Positions 7,748 to 15,476 are shown, counted from the stretch's first letter. The stretch: DNA of 19,177 nucleotides from Erysipelotrichia bacterium (GCA_009929095.1 SABF01000009.1:1-19177), one strand, 5' to 3'. Notes: generated from the sequence alone by a model not told the origin. Numbers and translations: made by a program.

Positions 7748-7765
7748 GATATAATATTATATAAA
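7748..7765 (-). promoter_or_regulatory. possible -10 region of cyclase gene
   Basis: The minus strand reads TTTTATATAATATTATATC here and contains a perfect TATAAT about 50 bases before the cyclase start. No good -35 lies 16-18 bases further upstream, so this promoter may need an activator or another sigma factor. Confidence 0.3.
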
Positions 7766-8320
7766 ATTTCAGACATTTTTTGTGTGCTCGATGAAATCTA
7801 TTGTGATTTTTGCTGATAATTCACCGATGAGTTACGACGATAATGAAAAACGGCTTAGCTGAACTCAGCTGCAGACTTGCCATCTGGCCATCCTGTGATT
7901 ACCGATATCTATGCTTGCACACTGACCAGATATCTTCTTCAGATTTTTTCGGATTCCGGCAAGCTGTTCCGCCGCTTATCCTTGCAGAATCATTGTTCTT
8001 GCAATATCTGGCATAAGCCGGAAATAATATCTTTTTGACAATCAAATCGTGAGGACAGTCTTTTGCAATTCACAATGAATTGCGCATCAGGAGGGGGACG
8101 TTGCACCGCGATTCCATTTCTTCATCAAATCAACATGTCTGGAAGCAGAATCAATTGAAAACTTGCCTGATCATAGAAAACGTGAGGGCCTTTAGCATTC
8201 TGAAACCGCTATGCATAGATCATCAGCGATGCGTTTCTGCAGTTATTTGATCACCGCCGGTATCTGCAGTCGCAATGAAGCTGCTGTTTCACATATCATT
8301 GAATTCAATAGAAAGAACAT
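7766..8320. other. long non-coding stretch, no recognisable gene
   Basis: About 550 bases with frequent stops in all frames. A minus-strand frame around 7920-8190 reads fragments such as QFIVNCKRLSSRF and QKDIISGLCQILQEQ between stops and may be the ghost of a gene, but nothing identifies it. It holds one notable inverted repeat (8065-8083). No promoter or known RNA was recognised. Confidence 0.4.
8065..8083. repeat. 7-bp perfect inverted repeat
   Basis: GCAATTC and GAATTGC flank ACAAT. The symmetry could be an operator for a dimeric regulator or a chance palindrome; no gene start lies near enough to decide. Confidence 0.3.
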
Positions 8321-8695
8321 CTATAAAACTGCATAAAGAAAAAGCCCGCAGTTCGAAACCAGATTGTTTCCAGACTGTCTTGCTGAGAACTCTTTGATTA
8401 GTGACAGGGCAATCAAAAATGCATTGCTTGTCATAAACGTCTGCTTATCTATTTTGCTGTGAACAGCTTCGAAAATACGTTTCCGCTCCGTAATTGTCCA
8501 CAGTCTAAGTCGGGTATAGAATTTAACCTGTTTTGCCACAAATTTATAAAACAGCTTTTGAGCGCCTGACTCTGAACGGATCTTTGAAAGGTATATTTCC
8601 AAGACTGCCTGATGATTGATGAGGTTTGCCAGTATATTGTTACAACGTTTGTGATTGCATGAAAGCACTTTCTGATTTATACCTGCCACAATCAA
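8321..8695 (-). CDS. doubtful small protein or gene fragment
   Basis: An open frame of up to 124 residues whose only upstream start is a TTG immediately after a terminator U run, with no ribosome binding site. The single internal Met (in TFMTSN) would give under 40 residues. The middle, KFYTRLRLWTITERKRIFEA and VHSKIDKQTFMTSNAFLIA, has a protein-like mix of charged and hydrophobic residues and may be a remnant of a longer gene. No family was recognised. Confidence 0.22.
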   Translation of the reverse strand: MIVAGINQKVLSCNHKRCNNILANLINHQAVLEIYLSKIRSESGAQKLFYKFVAKQVKFYTRLRLWTITERKRIFEAVHSKIDKQTFMTSNAFLIALSLIKEFSARQSGNNLVSNCGLFLYAVL

Positions 8696-8696
8696 T

Positions 8697-8733
8697 AAAA
8701 AAAGTCCGTCTTCACATTATCGGAAAACGGACT
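8697..8733 (-). terminator. strong intrinsic terminator
   Basis: The minus strand has AGTCCGT, a loop of about 17 bases, ACGGACT and a run of seven Ts. It is the clearest rho-independent terminator in this part of the window and ends the candidate small RNA. Confidence 0.8.
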
Positions 8734-8826
8734 GTATATAACCATAATAATCGGAAGACAGCTCACTAAAGAGTGTCTTCCTTGCCTTATGGGGGAGGCC
8801 TGTTTAAGTACTCTGAATTTTATGCA
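8697..8826 (-). ncRNA. candidate small RNA with C-rich loop and intrinsic terminator
   Basis: The minus strand contains, in order: a short stem GCCT...AGGC with loop CCCCCATA (plus about 8787-8802); a strong hairpin GGAAGACA-CTC...GAG-TGTCTTCC (plus 8753-8781); and a rho-independent terminator AGTCCGT...ACGGACT followed by seven Ts (plus about 8697-8733). No coding frame precedes the terminator, so it most likely ends a free-standing RNA of about 125 nt. A -10-like TATAGT lies near 8835 (minus) without a good -35. The CCUCCCCC loop complements Shine-Dalgarno sequences, as in the C-rich-loop sRNAs of Staphylococcus. It matched no RNA family that I know. Confidence 0.5.
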
Positions 8827-9018
8827 TGAAAACTATATCACATAGCGATACCAAAAAATAGCGAAATGCAATAATTTTGCAAAAGGCAAATGAGAATCAT
8901 TTATAAAACACCCTCTTTTCATGATAGAATCGCAGAAGCCCTGATATACTGACCAAGCGTCATTTTTTGGACAGATATTTCGACACATTTCTGTTTGTGT
9001 CTTACCTCTTTCAGAAAT
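8827..9018. other. AT-rich upstream region between sRNA and membrane protein gene
   Basis: About 190 bases with no convincing coding frame. It should hold the minus-strand promoter of the candidate sRNA (near 8835) and the plus-strand promoter of the next gene. For the latter, TAGAAT at about 8925-8930 is a possible -10, without a good -35. A 68-codon minus-strand frame here has no suitable ribosome binding site. Confidence 0.4.
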
Positions 9019-10329
9019 ATGCATGCTAGAATTCTTCATGTGAAAAAGAACTGGTTTGATACACTCGGCAGTGCCGCAACTGACATACTTCTGCTGACCA
9101 TCGGAGTGCTGTTCTTCCTGTCCCGGGCTTCTACCTGGCGAATCTTAGGAATCATTTTTATTATCTATTCCCTGTATACTCCGACCATGCTGATAATACG
9201 TTTGGCAAGGCATGAAAAGGAAGCGGATTTTTTTGACTATGCAATCATAATCTTTGACTATTTCATGGCTATTACCGTTCTGGCTATTCCGGATTACTTT
9301 GTCCGCTTTGTCTATATCTTCACCGGCTGGTGGATGATTGCCCATGGACTTATTACCATGGTGGACTTCTATGTGCTGAGAAGAGATCATCTCAATGGCA
9401 CTCTCAGCACACTGTTTGCCGCTCTGGTATCTCTGTCAATTGGCATATTTTTTATCTTAAGTATGAATTTCACGGTTAAGCGCTGGCTGATGGGAACGAT
9501 TGCCGGTATCTACTTCTGCATCTATGGGGCAATTGGTCTGCTATTCCATCTGTCTGTCAATCGGCCAATCAGGAAAGGTCGAAAGAGATACAACTGGTCC
9601 TATTCCATGCCGGTAATTCTGAATGCCTTTATCCCGGTCAGAGTATATATCTCCAGCAGCAGGCTGATCCAGGAATCAGAAGTGCCAATGCTGAATCAGA
9701 AAGCAGAAGGTACAGATCTGCATATCTACAGCTATCTCAATGCCAAAGGCGGGGAAGCGTTCGGTCACACGGATATTGCCTATAAAGGCACCGTATATTC
9801 CTATGGCTGCCATGATCCCAAGGCAAGAAAGCTTTTAGGAACACTGGGTGACGGTGTACTGATTGTTGCTGATGAAGCAAGGTTTCTGAATGAAGCACTG
9901 CATGGGGAAAAGAAGATTGTCATCAGCTATGGAATCAAAATGACTGATCAGGAACGTTCTATACTGGAAAAGAGAATTGCAGAGCTGATGAGCAGAACTG
10001 TGCCATGGAAATGCGCACTGGCGGAAGCGGAAGAACAAGGTGTGCCCTATACAGGCTTCATGGACTATGCCTCACGTGTCTATGAAGGATCTCATGCCAA
10101 TATGTATAAATTCTCAAGAGGAAAGTTTCGAACCTACTTTGCTGCCGGCACCAACTGTGTACTGCTGGCAGATGAACTGGTTCGTTCCAACGAACTGATG
10201 CTGGTAGATATCAATGGTCTTGTCACTCCGGGTGCCTATCTGGCATTCCTGAATTCTGAATACCTCAAGAAAGACACCCTGGTGGTCTCCCGAACGCTGT
10301 ACCGCGTCAGTCAGGATTCAGCCAAGTAA
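9019..10329 (+). CDS. membrane protein with permuted papain-like (NlpC/P60-type) domain
   Basis: A 436-residue protein. Residues about 12-190 form six membrane segments in short hairpins (TDILLLTIGVLFFLS, WRILGIIFIIYSLY, YIFTGWWMIAHGLITM, LVSLSIGIFFILS, IAGIYFCIYGAIGLLF), similar in layout to HdeD-like proteins. Residues about 235-420 resemble circularly permuted papain-fold amidases such as DUF4105 and YiiX-type proteins. There is a His in AFGHTDIAYKG (His250), an SYG strand, and a later Cys in GTNCVLLADEL (Cys380), the His-before-Cys order typical of the permuted group. A cell-wall, lipid or amide hydrolase role is inferred from fold only. The start is uncertain: the ATG at 9019 lacks a clear ribosome binding site, and an in-frame TTG lies at 8995. 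Its stop overlaps the end of the opposing sulfotransferase gene by 12 bases. Confidence 0.75.
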   Translation: MHARILHVKKNWFDTLGSAATDILLLTIGVLFFLSRASTWRILGIIFIIYSLYTPTMLIIRLARHEKEADFFDYAIIIFDYFMAITVLAIPDYFVRFVYIFTGWWMIAHGLITMVDFYVLRRDHLNGTLSTLFAALVSLSIGIFFILSMNFTVKRWLMGTIAGIYFCIYGAIGLLFHLSVNRPIRKGRKRYNWSYSMPVILNAFIPVRVYISSSRLIQESEVPMLNQKAEGTDLHIYSYLNAKGGEAFGHTDIAYKGTVYSYGCHDPKARKLLGTLGDGVLIVADEARFLNEALHGEKKIVISYGIKMTDQERSILEKRIAELMSRTVPWKCALAEAEEQGVPYTGFMDYASRVYEGSHANMYKFSRGKFRTYFAAGTNCVLLADELVRSNELMLVDINGLVTPGAYLAFLNSEYLKKDTLVVSRTLYRVSQDSAK

Positions 10330-12240
10330 GTATCCGGTATCGTAGGTCACCTCATTGATCCTCAGATACAGATGTCCAGTCAATGTCTTCGAGTAGATAT
10401 ACCTCGACACCTTCACATCCGTTCCGGATTGACCAGGAATGAACACACACATTGCCTTGTAGTATTTTTTGACGACAGGCACTTCATAGTGATCTTGCAC
10501 GCCATCATGTTCAATGATCAGTTCCACTTCATCGCCAGTTTTAAAGCTTCCAGTGAATGCCAGCCGGTCATACTGCCGCATCAAGGCAATGCCGGCTTTT
10601 TTATATGTCTCGTCCGCAGATGCTGTATCCCTCACTGTGCCATCAGCAGTGGAATCTGGATGTGTATCACTGATACTTCCCAATTGTTTTGCGGCACCTG
10701 TTCTGTAAGTATCATTTGCATACAGCTGCATCTTCTCAATTCTGTAAGTATTGGTTGGAAGAATCATTTCAAAGACCACTTCGCCATCGACCAGTTCCAC
10801 CGTATCACTCCTCCGTGTATCAGCGGAGCCAAGTGATGCCGGTACATTCAGTATTTCACCATCTTTATAAGAGATGCCGCCGGATACCGTCAGATAATGA
10901 TCCTTCCCCAGTTCATCCACGTCTGAAATATAGGGAGAATAGAACTCACTGCCACGCTCCTTGCCATATTCGTATGTCTGTTCTGCAGTCATCGCATTGG
11001 CATCTATACGATAGCGAACCAGCCGACTGTAGTTATCTGCCGCAGCCACTGCAGCATCTTCCCTCTTAGAGCGATTGTTGCCATTGTCAAACAGCATGAT
11101 CTCGCCATCAGTGCAGATCATTGCAGCGTGCTGCATCCATTGCCATTCAAAGCCGTCTTTCACCGGTGTCAGAAAATACTTGAGGTATGATTGATCCCAG
11201 CCATCCGGAGAACCCAGAATCCAGTTGATGTTCAATGTGCTGTAATCAAGATTCACGACTGCATCGAGATGTCTTCCGGACAGGGTGATAGAATTGGTTT
11301 CTTCGTCATACCAGACAGCATTGTTATGAAACCAGTCATCTGCTGTCCAGGAAGCATTCTTGCCGCTTTCCATATTCAATATGTCTTTGAGGTCAATCGT
11401 TCTCAGGATTTCGCCAGTATCTCTGTTTACTTCTGCAATGACATCTTCTACGGTACCGGACGCATTGCCAAGATCATTGGTACAAATCAGCAGATTGCCG
11501 TTTTCCATCTCATAGCAGTCATGGTGATATCCGCCAGGAAGCGTATACTCTGAATAAATCTTGCCCAGCATATCCATCTCATATAACCCCGTTGAATAAT
11601 ATGGGCTGGCAATCAAGCGCTCTGTACTGAGCATCAGATGTCCATTGTCAAGTCTGGAGATATCCCACAGAGCCATCTGGTTCAAATACCATCTCACATC
11701 GCCGTTTGTATCATAGGCGCATGTATAGCCCGAACTTGCCGGGGTATAGAAATAAAGGGAATGATCCAGCGCTTTTTCGGTGCTGTATACAGACTCCGGC
11801 AGGATAAAGTCATCTGGCAGAGCTTCTGTCTGTATGCTCAGCACTCTGGTATTGCCGCCGCAGGTAACTGTAACCTGGTTATCAGTATCCGGATATAGGC
11901 CATATACTGGAATCATGTGATCTGTGGCCGCTTCAAAGCTGTGGCTGTAAGTCGTATCTTCATTTTTGCCCTGAATCACTATGGATACCGGCAGACTTTC
12001 ATCGCTGTGAAACAGCACCAGGGCAGTAAGAGGAGAGTTCCCATAGGGATCCACAATAACTTCCGGGTCATCAAATGTATAACCTGCAGTACTGAATCTT
12101 TTTTCCAGTTCCGCCTGCTGCTCCGCCAAACTTGGAGTGAAAGGAACAGGCTCACCTATTTCTGCTGCAGTACTGGCAGTGCAGCCAGTGAGTACGCTTA
12201 TCATCAATGATGCAGACAGTATCATTCCGGATAATTTCAT
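10318..12240 (-). CDS. aryl-sulfate sulfotransferase (AssT family) lipoprotein
   Basis: Surface enzyme of the AssT family, which moves a sulfuryl group from one phenolic sulfate to another phenol without PAPS. A lipoprotein signal is plain: residues 1-20 end in the lipobox LTGC with Cys20. Key residues of E. coli AssT (His252, His356, Arg374, His436) have counterparts at His239/240 (GGYHHDCYEMENGNLLI), His305 (WFHNNAVWY), Arg323 (LSGRHLDAV) and His371 (WMQHAAM). The 18-residue spacing from His305 to Arg323 equals that in E. coli. Length is 640 residues, with about 100 more at the C-terminus than usual. The ATG at 12240 has GGAGGA 8 bases upstream, better than the TTG at 12246. It lies 60 bases after the membrane XRE regulator on the same strand, probably co-transcribed. 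Confidence 0.88.
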   Translation of the reverse strand: MKLSGMILSASLMISVLTGCTASTAAEIGEPVPFTPSLAEQQAELEKRFSTAGYTFDDPEVIVDPYGNSPLTALVLFHSDESLPVSIVIQGKNEDTTYSHSFEAATDHMIPVYGLYPDTDNQVTVTCGGNTRVLSIQTEALPDDFILPESVYSTEKALDHSLYFYTPASSGYTCAYDTNGDVRWYLNQMALWDISRLDNGHLMLSTERLIASPYYSTGLYEMDMLGKIYSEYTLPGGYHHDCYEMENGNLLICTNDLGNASGTVEDVIAEVNRDTGEILRTIDLKDILNMESGKNASWTADDWFHNNAVWYDEETNSITLSGRHLDAVVNLDYSTLNINWILGSPDGWDQSYLKYFLTPVKDGFEWQWMQHAAMICTDGEIMLFDNGNNRSKREDAAVAAADNYSRLVRYRIDANAMTAEQTYEYGKERGSEFYSPYISDVDELGKDHYLTVSGGISYKDGEILNVPASLGSADTRRSDTVELVDGEVVFEMILPTNTYRIEKMQLYANDTYRTGAAKQLGSISDTHPDSTADGTVRDTASADETYKKAGIALMRQYDRLAFTGSFKTGDEVELIIEHDGVQDHYEVPVVKKYYKAMCVFIPGQSGTDVKVSRYIYSKTLTGHLYLRINEVTYDTGYLLG

Positions 12241-12300
12241 AGACAAAATCCTCCTTGATTAACTTAGCGGAGTATTCTCAAATAATCTACAGTTTTGGAC

Positions 12301-12999
12301 TCAACTGTCGGTTGAACTGCATGTATCAGCAGATGTTACCGGTATTGTATAGCCGACAGCTGTGCCAGCTTCGTTCACTGCCTGTATTTCTATCTGCAGC
12401 ACGCTGTCCGGTTTCACAGTACAGGCATCCTTTTCCTGATTAACCATAAACCTGACCCCTTTCAGATATTCGATGAGCGCTGTCGGTTCACTTCCCTCGT
12501 ATACATCCGTGTCCAACACAGTATCTCCCTCATAGAGAGAGCACTGAATCCGTCTGTACTTTGTATGATCTTCTTCTCCACAGTAAGTGATATCTGAAAT
12601 ATACAGATAGGATTGATCACTGCCCGAAGCGAGACTTCCGGAGATATTGAATGCCGAGCATCCAGAAGACAGTGTACGAAACTCAAAATAATCTCTTTTT
12701 CTTGTCCGCTGAAGATATCCTGCCAGCAGAATCAATGCTGCAGCAATGACTGCAATGATCCAGTACGGCTTCTTCTCAGCCGGTTTTGGTTCTTTACCAT
12801 CCAGCATGGCATTCAAATCAGTGCCAAACAGTGCACTGATCTCCCTGAGCATCAGTACATCAGGAACACTGCGTCCATTCTCCCATTTGGAAACCGCCTG
12901 AAATGTCACTCCGAGTCTGTCTGCCAGCTGGGCCTGTGTCATCCCTCGTTCTTTTCGCAATGTGCGTATTCTTTTTCCAAGATCTGCCGGATTCATCAT
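12301..12999 (-). CDS. membrane-anchored XRE-family regulator
   Basis: A 232-residue one-component regulator. An N-terminal Cro/C1-type helix-turn-helix spans residues about 8-65 (LGKRIRTLRKERGMTQAQL, GVTFQAVSKWENGRSVPD). A linker leads to one membrane segment at about 80-97 (WIIAVIAAALILLAGYL) with basic residues RTRKR on its outer side, and then about 130 residues rich in beta strands that should lie outside. The outside part contains several Cys. The signal is thought to be sensed outside while the DNA-binding domain stays at the membrane. No Shine-Dalgarno is visible before ATGATG at 12999/12996, so the start is uncertain. It likely controls itself and the sulfotransferase gene that follows. 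Confidence 0.82.
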   Translation of the reverse strand: MMNPADLGKRIRTLRKERGMTQAQLADRLGVTFQAVSKWENGRSVPDVLMLREISALFGTDLNAMLDGKEPKPAEKKPYWIIAVIAAALILLAGYLQRTRKRDYFEFRTLSSGCSAFNISGSLASGSDQSYLYISDITYCGEEDHTKYRRIQCSLYEGDTVLDTDVYEGSEPTALIEYLKGVRFMVNQEKDACTVKPDSVLQIEIQAVNEAGTAVGYTIPVTSADTCSSTDS

Positions 13000-13078
13000 G
13001 GAACTATTGTACAGGAGTGGCAAAGGCATGCACTAAAAAGCTGAAGCAATTTTCTTTTCCAAAAGAATTATTTGTTAT

Positions 13079-13098
13079 ATTCAGGATTTTTCCTGAAT
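13079..13098. repeat. perfect 8-bp hairpin upstream of XRE gene
   Basis: ATTCAGGA and TCCTGAAT flank a 4-base TTTT loop. It lies 80 bases upstream of the XRE start and about 110 bases beyond the end of the decayed gene. It could be an operator for the regulator or a transcript-end hairpin; no long U run follows on either strand. Confidence 0.45.
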
Positions 13099-13205
13099 AA
13101 ATCAACTTCTCTTCTGCTCTATTTCTGCCGGGCGTCATTCTTCAACTGACCTGTGATATAAAGAATTCCACACATACAAGATACGATGCCGCTTCCAGGG
13201 ATGAT

Positions 13206-13604
13206 TCAGCAATTCTTTTTATTCATGAACAAACGCTTTACCGCCTTATACTCAGGGAAGATCCGTCCTTCCAAGTGTAACGAATACATGCAGCACAATG
13301 CATGATCTGTTCTGCAATATTCCGGCAGTTCATCTGAAGCCCCGTGCAGGATAACAATGATCCTGATCCTATCTTATATAAAAGAGACGATATCTTCTTC
13401 ACGCTCTGTTCATTGCTGAGGTCATATTCGATAAAACGGAATATTCTGCCTATTCATGATCATATTTTGGCTGAGCAGTGTCTCTGTTTTCCTGTCCAGT
13501 GCATCTTCAAACCGGGCAATACTGATCGATGGTGTGGCATATCTGCCATGCTGCAGTTCTTCCTTGAGCGCAGTCTCATCAATCTGATGGAAATACTCTG
13601 TCAT
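13206..13604 (-). pseudogene. frameshifted remnant of an unrecognised gene
   Basis: Three consecutive minus-strand frames join into one plausible protein. The first runs from the ATG at 13604 (AGGAG 4 bases upstream) as MTEYFHQIDETALKEELQHG to QNIPFYRI and a stop at 13422. The second picks up at about 13435 as FIEYDLSNEQSVKKISSLLY and runs to a stop at 13238. The third ends GRIFPEYKAVKRLFMNKKNC at a stop at 13206. Charged, amphipathic composition and smooth joins at the frameshifts suggest an originally intact protein of about 130 residues. The family was not recognised. A plus-strand frame across the same bases has a low-complexity look and is a shadow. Confidence 0.45.
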
Positions 13605-13813
13605 CACACTCCTGACCGCAGCAGCACAGCAGAATCATCTGAGGCAGTACTATTCCCACTCTCCAGGAAATCCTTTAGTTATTCTTGTTTTTACGGCTTG
13701 ACGTTTCTGATAAGACATCGATCACAATTGCGATACCGGTTTCGCTTTTGCTTTATCGGCATACAAATAATGCCAACTTGCTGTAAACTGTCTGTGTTAA
13801 GGAGCTTGTGAAT

Positions 13814-14230
13814 ATGATTAGAGAAATCATTCATGATACTGCCATGCTTTCCATTCCTGCAGATCCCGCAGATGAATCAGACATCGCAGTCGCAGACGAT
13901 CTTCAGGATACATTGAAAGCGAATCGAGAAATCTGTGTAGGTCTTGCGGCCAACATGATTGGCATAAATAAGGCAATCATTGTATATACAGATACTGATA
14001 CCGGTGAACAGTTTGAAATGTTCAATCCGGCAATACTCAAAAAGAGCAGTGCCTATGAAGCAGAAGAAGGCTGTCTCTCGCTGGAAGGAACTCGAAAGGC
14101 TGTAAGGTATCACAAGATACTGGTGCAATGGGATGATCGCAGTATGGAATCACATACCAGAGCATTTTTTAATGACACTGCCCAGATCATTCTCCATGAA
14201 ACAGATCATTGCCATGGCATTCTGATCTGA
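13814..14230 (+). CDS. def: peptide deformylase, short divergent type
   Basis: Metalloenzyme that removes the formyl group from the N-terminal Met of new proteins. All three metal-site motifs are readable: motif 1 is VGLAANMIG (42-50), in which the usual Gln of GLAAxQ is Met48; motif 2 is EGCLS with metal ligand Cys87; motif 3 is HETDH (His128, Glu129, His132). At 138 residues it is shorter than classic bacterial enzymes (about 150-190), lacking the C-terminal helix. The Met variant occurs in similar short deformylases of gut Bacillota, as far as I recall. The ATG at 13814 was chosen because GGAG lies 9 bases upstream; the in-frame GTG at 13808 is too close. It may be a second, specialised copy. 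Confidence 0.9.
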   Translation: MIREIIHDTAMLSIPADPADESDIAVADDLQDTLKANREICVGLAANMIGINKAIIVYTDTDTGEQFEMFNPAILKKSSAYEAEEGCLSLEGTRKAVRYHKILVQWDDRSMESHTRAFFNDTAQIILHETDHCHGILI

Positions 14231-14240
14231 ATACAGCAAA

Positions 14241-14263
14241 GCCGCTGTATTCTCTGCAGCGGC
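14241..14263. terminator. hairpin between convergent genes
   Basis: GCCGCTG and CAGCGGC flank a 9-base loop, starting 10 bases after the deformylase stop and ending 14 bases from the stop of the opposing gene. The T run is weak (TGTTTT further on). The left arm can also pair as AATACAGC/GCTGTATT (14230-14251). It probably serves both converging transcripts. Confidence 0.5.
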
Positions 14264-14277
14264 CCTGTGCTTGTTTT

Positions 14278-14772
14278 CTAGAACTTTTTCTTTGAAGCTG
14301 TCGGATCCACACGCTGAATTGTGGTTCCGTCTTTTTTCTTCTTTGCCAGCTTGACATGGCTGGCTTCCAGGTATGCCTTGATCTCTTCCGTCTGGGATTC
14401 CCTGAAATAGATTGCTGAAGAGCCTTTGAATTTGAAGTGGAGACTGTGATCAGATTCATCAATGAATATGGAACCCGCCTTATCATAGGGAATCTCACGT
14501 CCGACCATGACGATACTTGTCGGAGTTAATCCGCTCTTCATAAACCAGTACATAACAGCCATCATGCTCAGAAGAATGGTCTGTATGTATCTGAAGATTC
14601 CGGAGAATCTGATAAAACTGAATAATGCAATGGTAAGAAACAGCACCGGAATCAGCCAGCGAAGTCCCGGATCAATTTCCAGCTCTACTTTCTTTGACAC
14701 CAGCAGCATCTTTATCAGCATGCCGATAATGACAAGATCCAGTCCATAGAACAGAAAATCCTCCATTGGCAT
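14278..14772 (-). CDS. small membrane protein, PH-like cytoplasmic part, unknown function
   Basis: A 164-residue protein. There are three membrane segments in residues 1-85 (FLFYGLDLVIIGMLIKMLLV, WLIPVLFLTIALFSFI, IQTILLSMMAVMYWFM). They are followed by about 45 residues of strand-rich sequence (REIPYDKAGSIFIDESDHSL, FKGSSAIYFRESQTEEIKA) that resembles the first strands of a bacterial PH-like domain. The tail is very basic (KLAKKKKDG, ASKKKF). The start at 14772 lies 2 bases after the stop of the TPR-like gene, with GAGG inside that gene's end, so the two are translationally coupled. No function can be given. Confidence 0.7.
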   Translation of the reverse strand: MPMEDFLFYGLDLVIIGMLIKMLLVSKKVELEIDPGLRWLIPVLFLTIALFSFIRFSGIFRYIQTILLSMMAVMYWFMKSGLTPTSIVMVGREIPYDKAGSIFIDESDHSLHFKFKGSSAIYFRESQTEEIKAYLEASHVKLAKKKKDGTTIQRVDPTASKKKF

Positions 14773-14774
14773 GA

Positions 14775-15476
14775 TCAGATCCTCATCTGCAGTACAGCTT
14801 CATAATTCTTTGTCTGCAGAACATTTCTGATCTCCGGATTGTAAGGGGTGCCGCGCAGCTTCACTTCAGCACGGTTCAGCATTTCTTCTGCATTCTTGAT
14901 ATCCTTCTTCAGTACATATGACTGAGCGGCCTTGAGATAATACACACCCGAAGGAATCGGATCCTTTACATTCTTGGCTTTCTGGAAGAGCTCATCTGCA
15001 TATTTGCCGCTCTTATCCAGGCGAATTGCCTTGATATATCTGCATTCCTTCATCGCATCTTCATGCCCAGCTTTCTGTTTGTCAGACATGGAATTAAAAA
15101 GGTTCTCAAGGTCTGTGAATATTTCCGACGCCTTCTCCAGATTGCCGCCGCTCATCTCAAATGACATCTGTTTTTCCAGCACAGTCATCCGATCACCGTC
15201 AGCCAGTCGATAGGTGGCAATTTCGGCAAAAATGGAGCGAAGCCTGTCCGTATCATTTTTCAGCATATAGGGATCGATTTCCATCATTTTGCGAAGACGT
15301 TTGTTGAAGAACAGTCTTGTCTGCCAGGAATCAAGTTCCTTCAGGTAAGCATCCGCATCTCCCTGACGATACAGCAGTACCGACATATAAGCGATCTGAC
15401 GCTGAGAGAAAAACATAATAGCGACATAGATTGCAATTCCGACAATCAGCAGGATCCAGAACAGTGTCCAGTTCAT
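14775..15476 (-). CDS. membrane-anchored TPR-like protein
   Basis: A 233-residue protein with one N-terminal membrane helix (residues 3-23, WTLFWILLIVGIAIYVAIMF). The rest is a helical domain with TPR-like pairs, for example SGGNLEKASEIFTDLENLF and SGVYYLKAAQSYVLKKDIKN followed by AEEMLNRAE. Such proteins scaffold envelope complexes; the partner is probably the membrane protein encoded just downstream. GGAGGT lies 9 bases before the ATG, and a TGA-TATACT extended -10 lies about 35 bases upstream, so this gene starts its own transcript after the liv operon terminator. Confidence 0.75.
   Translation of the reverse strand: MNWTLFWILLIVGIAIYVAIMFFSQRQIAYMSVLLYRQGDADAYLKELDSWQTRLFFNKRLRKMMEIDPYMLKNDTDRLRSIFAEIATYRLADGDRMTVLEKQMSFEMSGGNLEKASEIFTDLENLFNSMSDKQKAGHEDAMKECRYIKAIRLDKSGKYADELFQKAKNVKDPIPSGVYYLKAAQSYVLKKDIKNAEEMLNRAEVKLRGTPYNPEIRNVLQTKNYEAVLQMRI

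Noticed and set aside
8833..9039. 68-codon minus-strand reading frame upstream of the candidate sRNA
   Set aside because: No ribosome binding site at a workable distance, overlaps the start of the membrane protein gene, and its sequence resembles no family.
12996..13015. Possible leaderless start of the XRE gene, with TACAAT just before ATGATG
   Set aside because: No -35 at a proper distance, so neither the promoter nor leaderless translation can be supported.
13344..13811. 155-codon plus-strand reading frame
   Set aside because: Composition is rich in Cys, Arg and Ser with no domain pattern, no ribosome binding site, and it lies opposite the more protein-like decayed gene on the minus strand.
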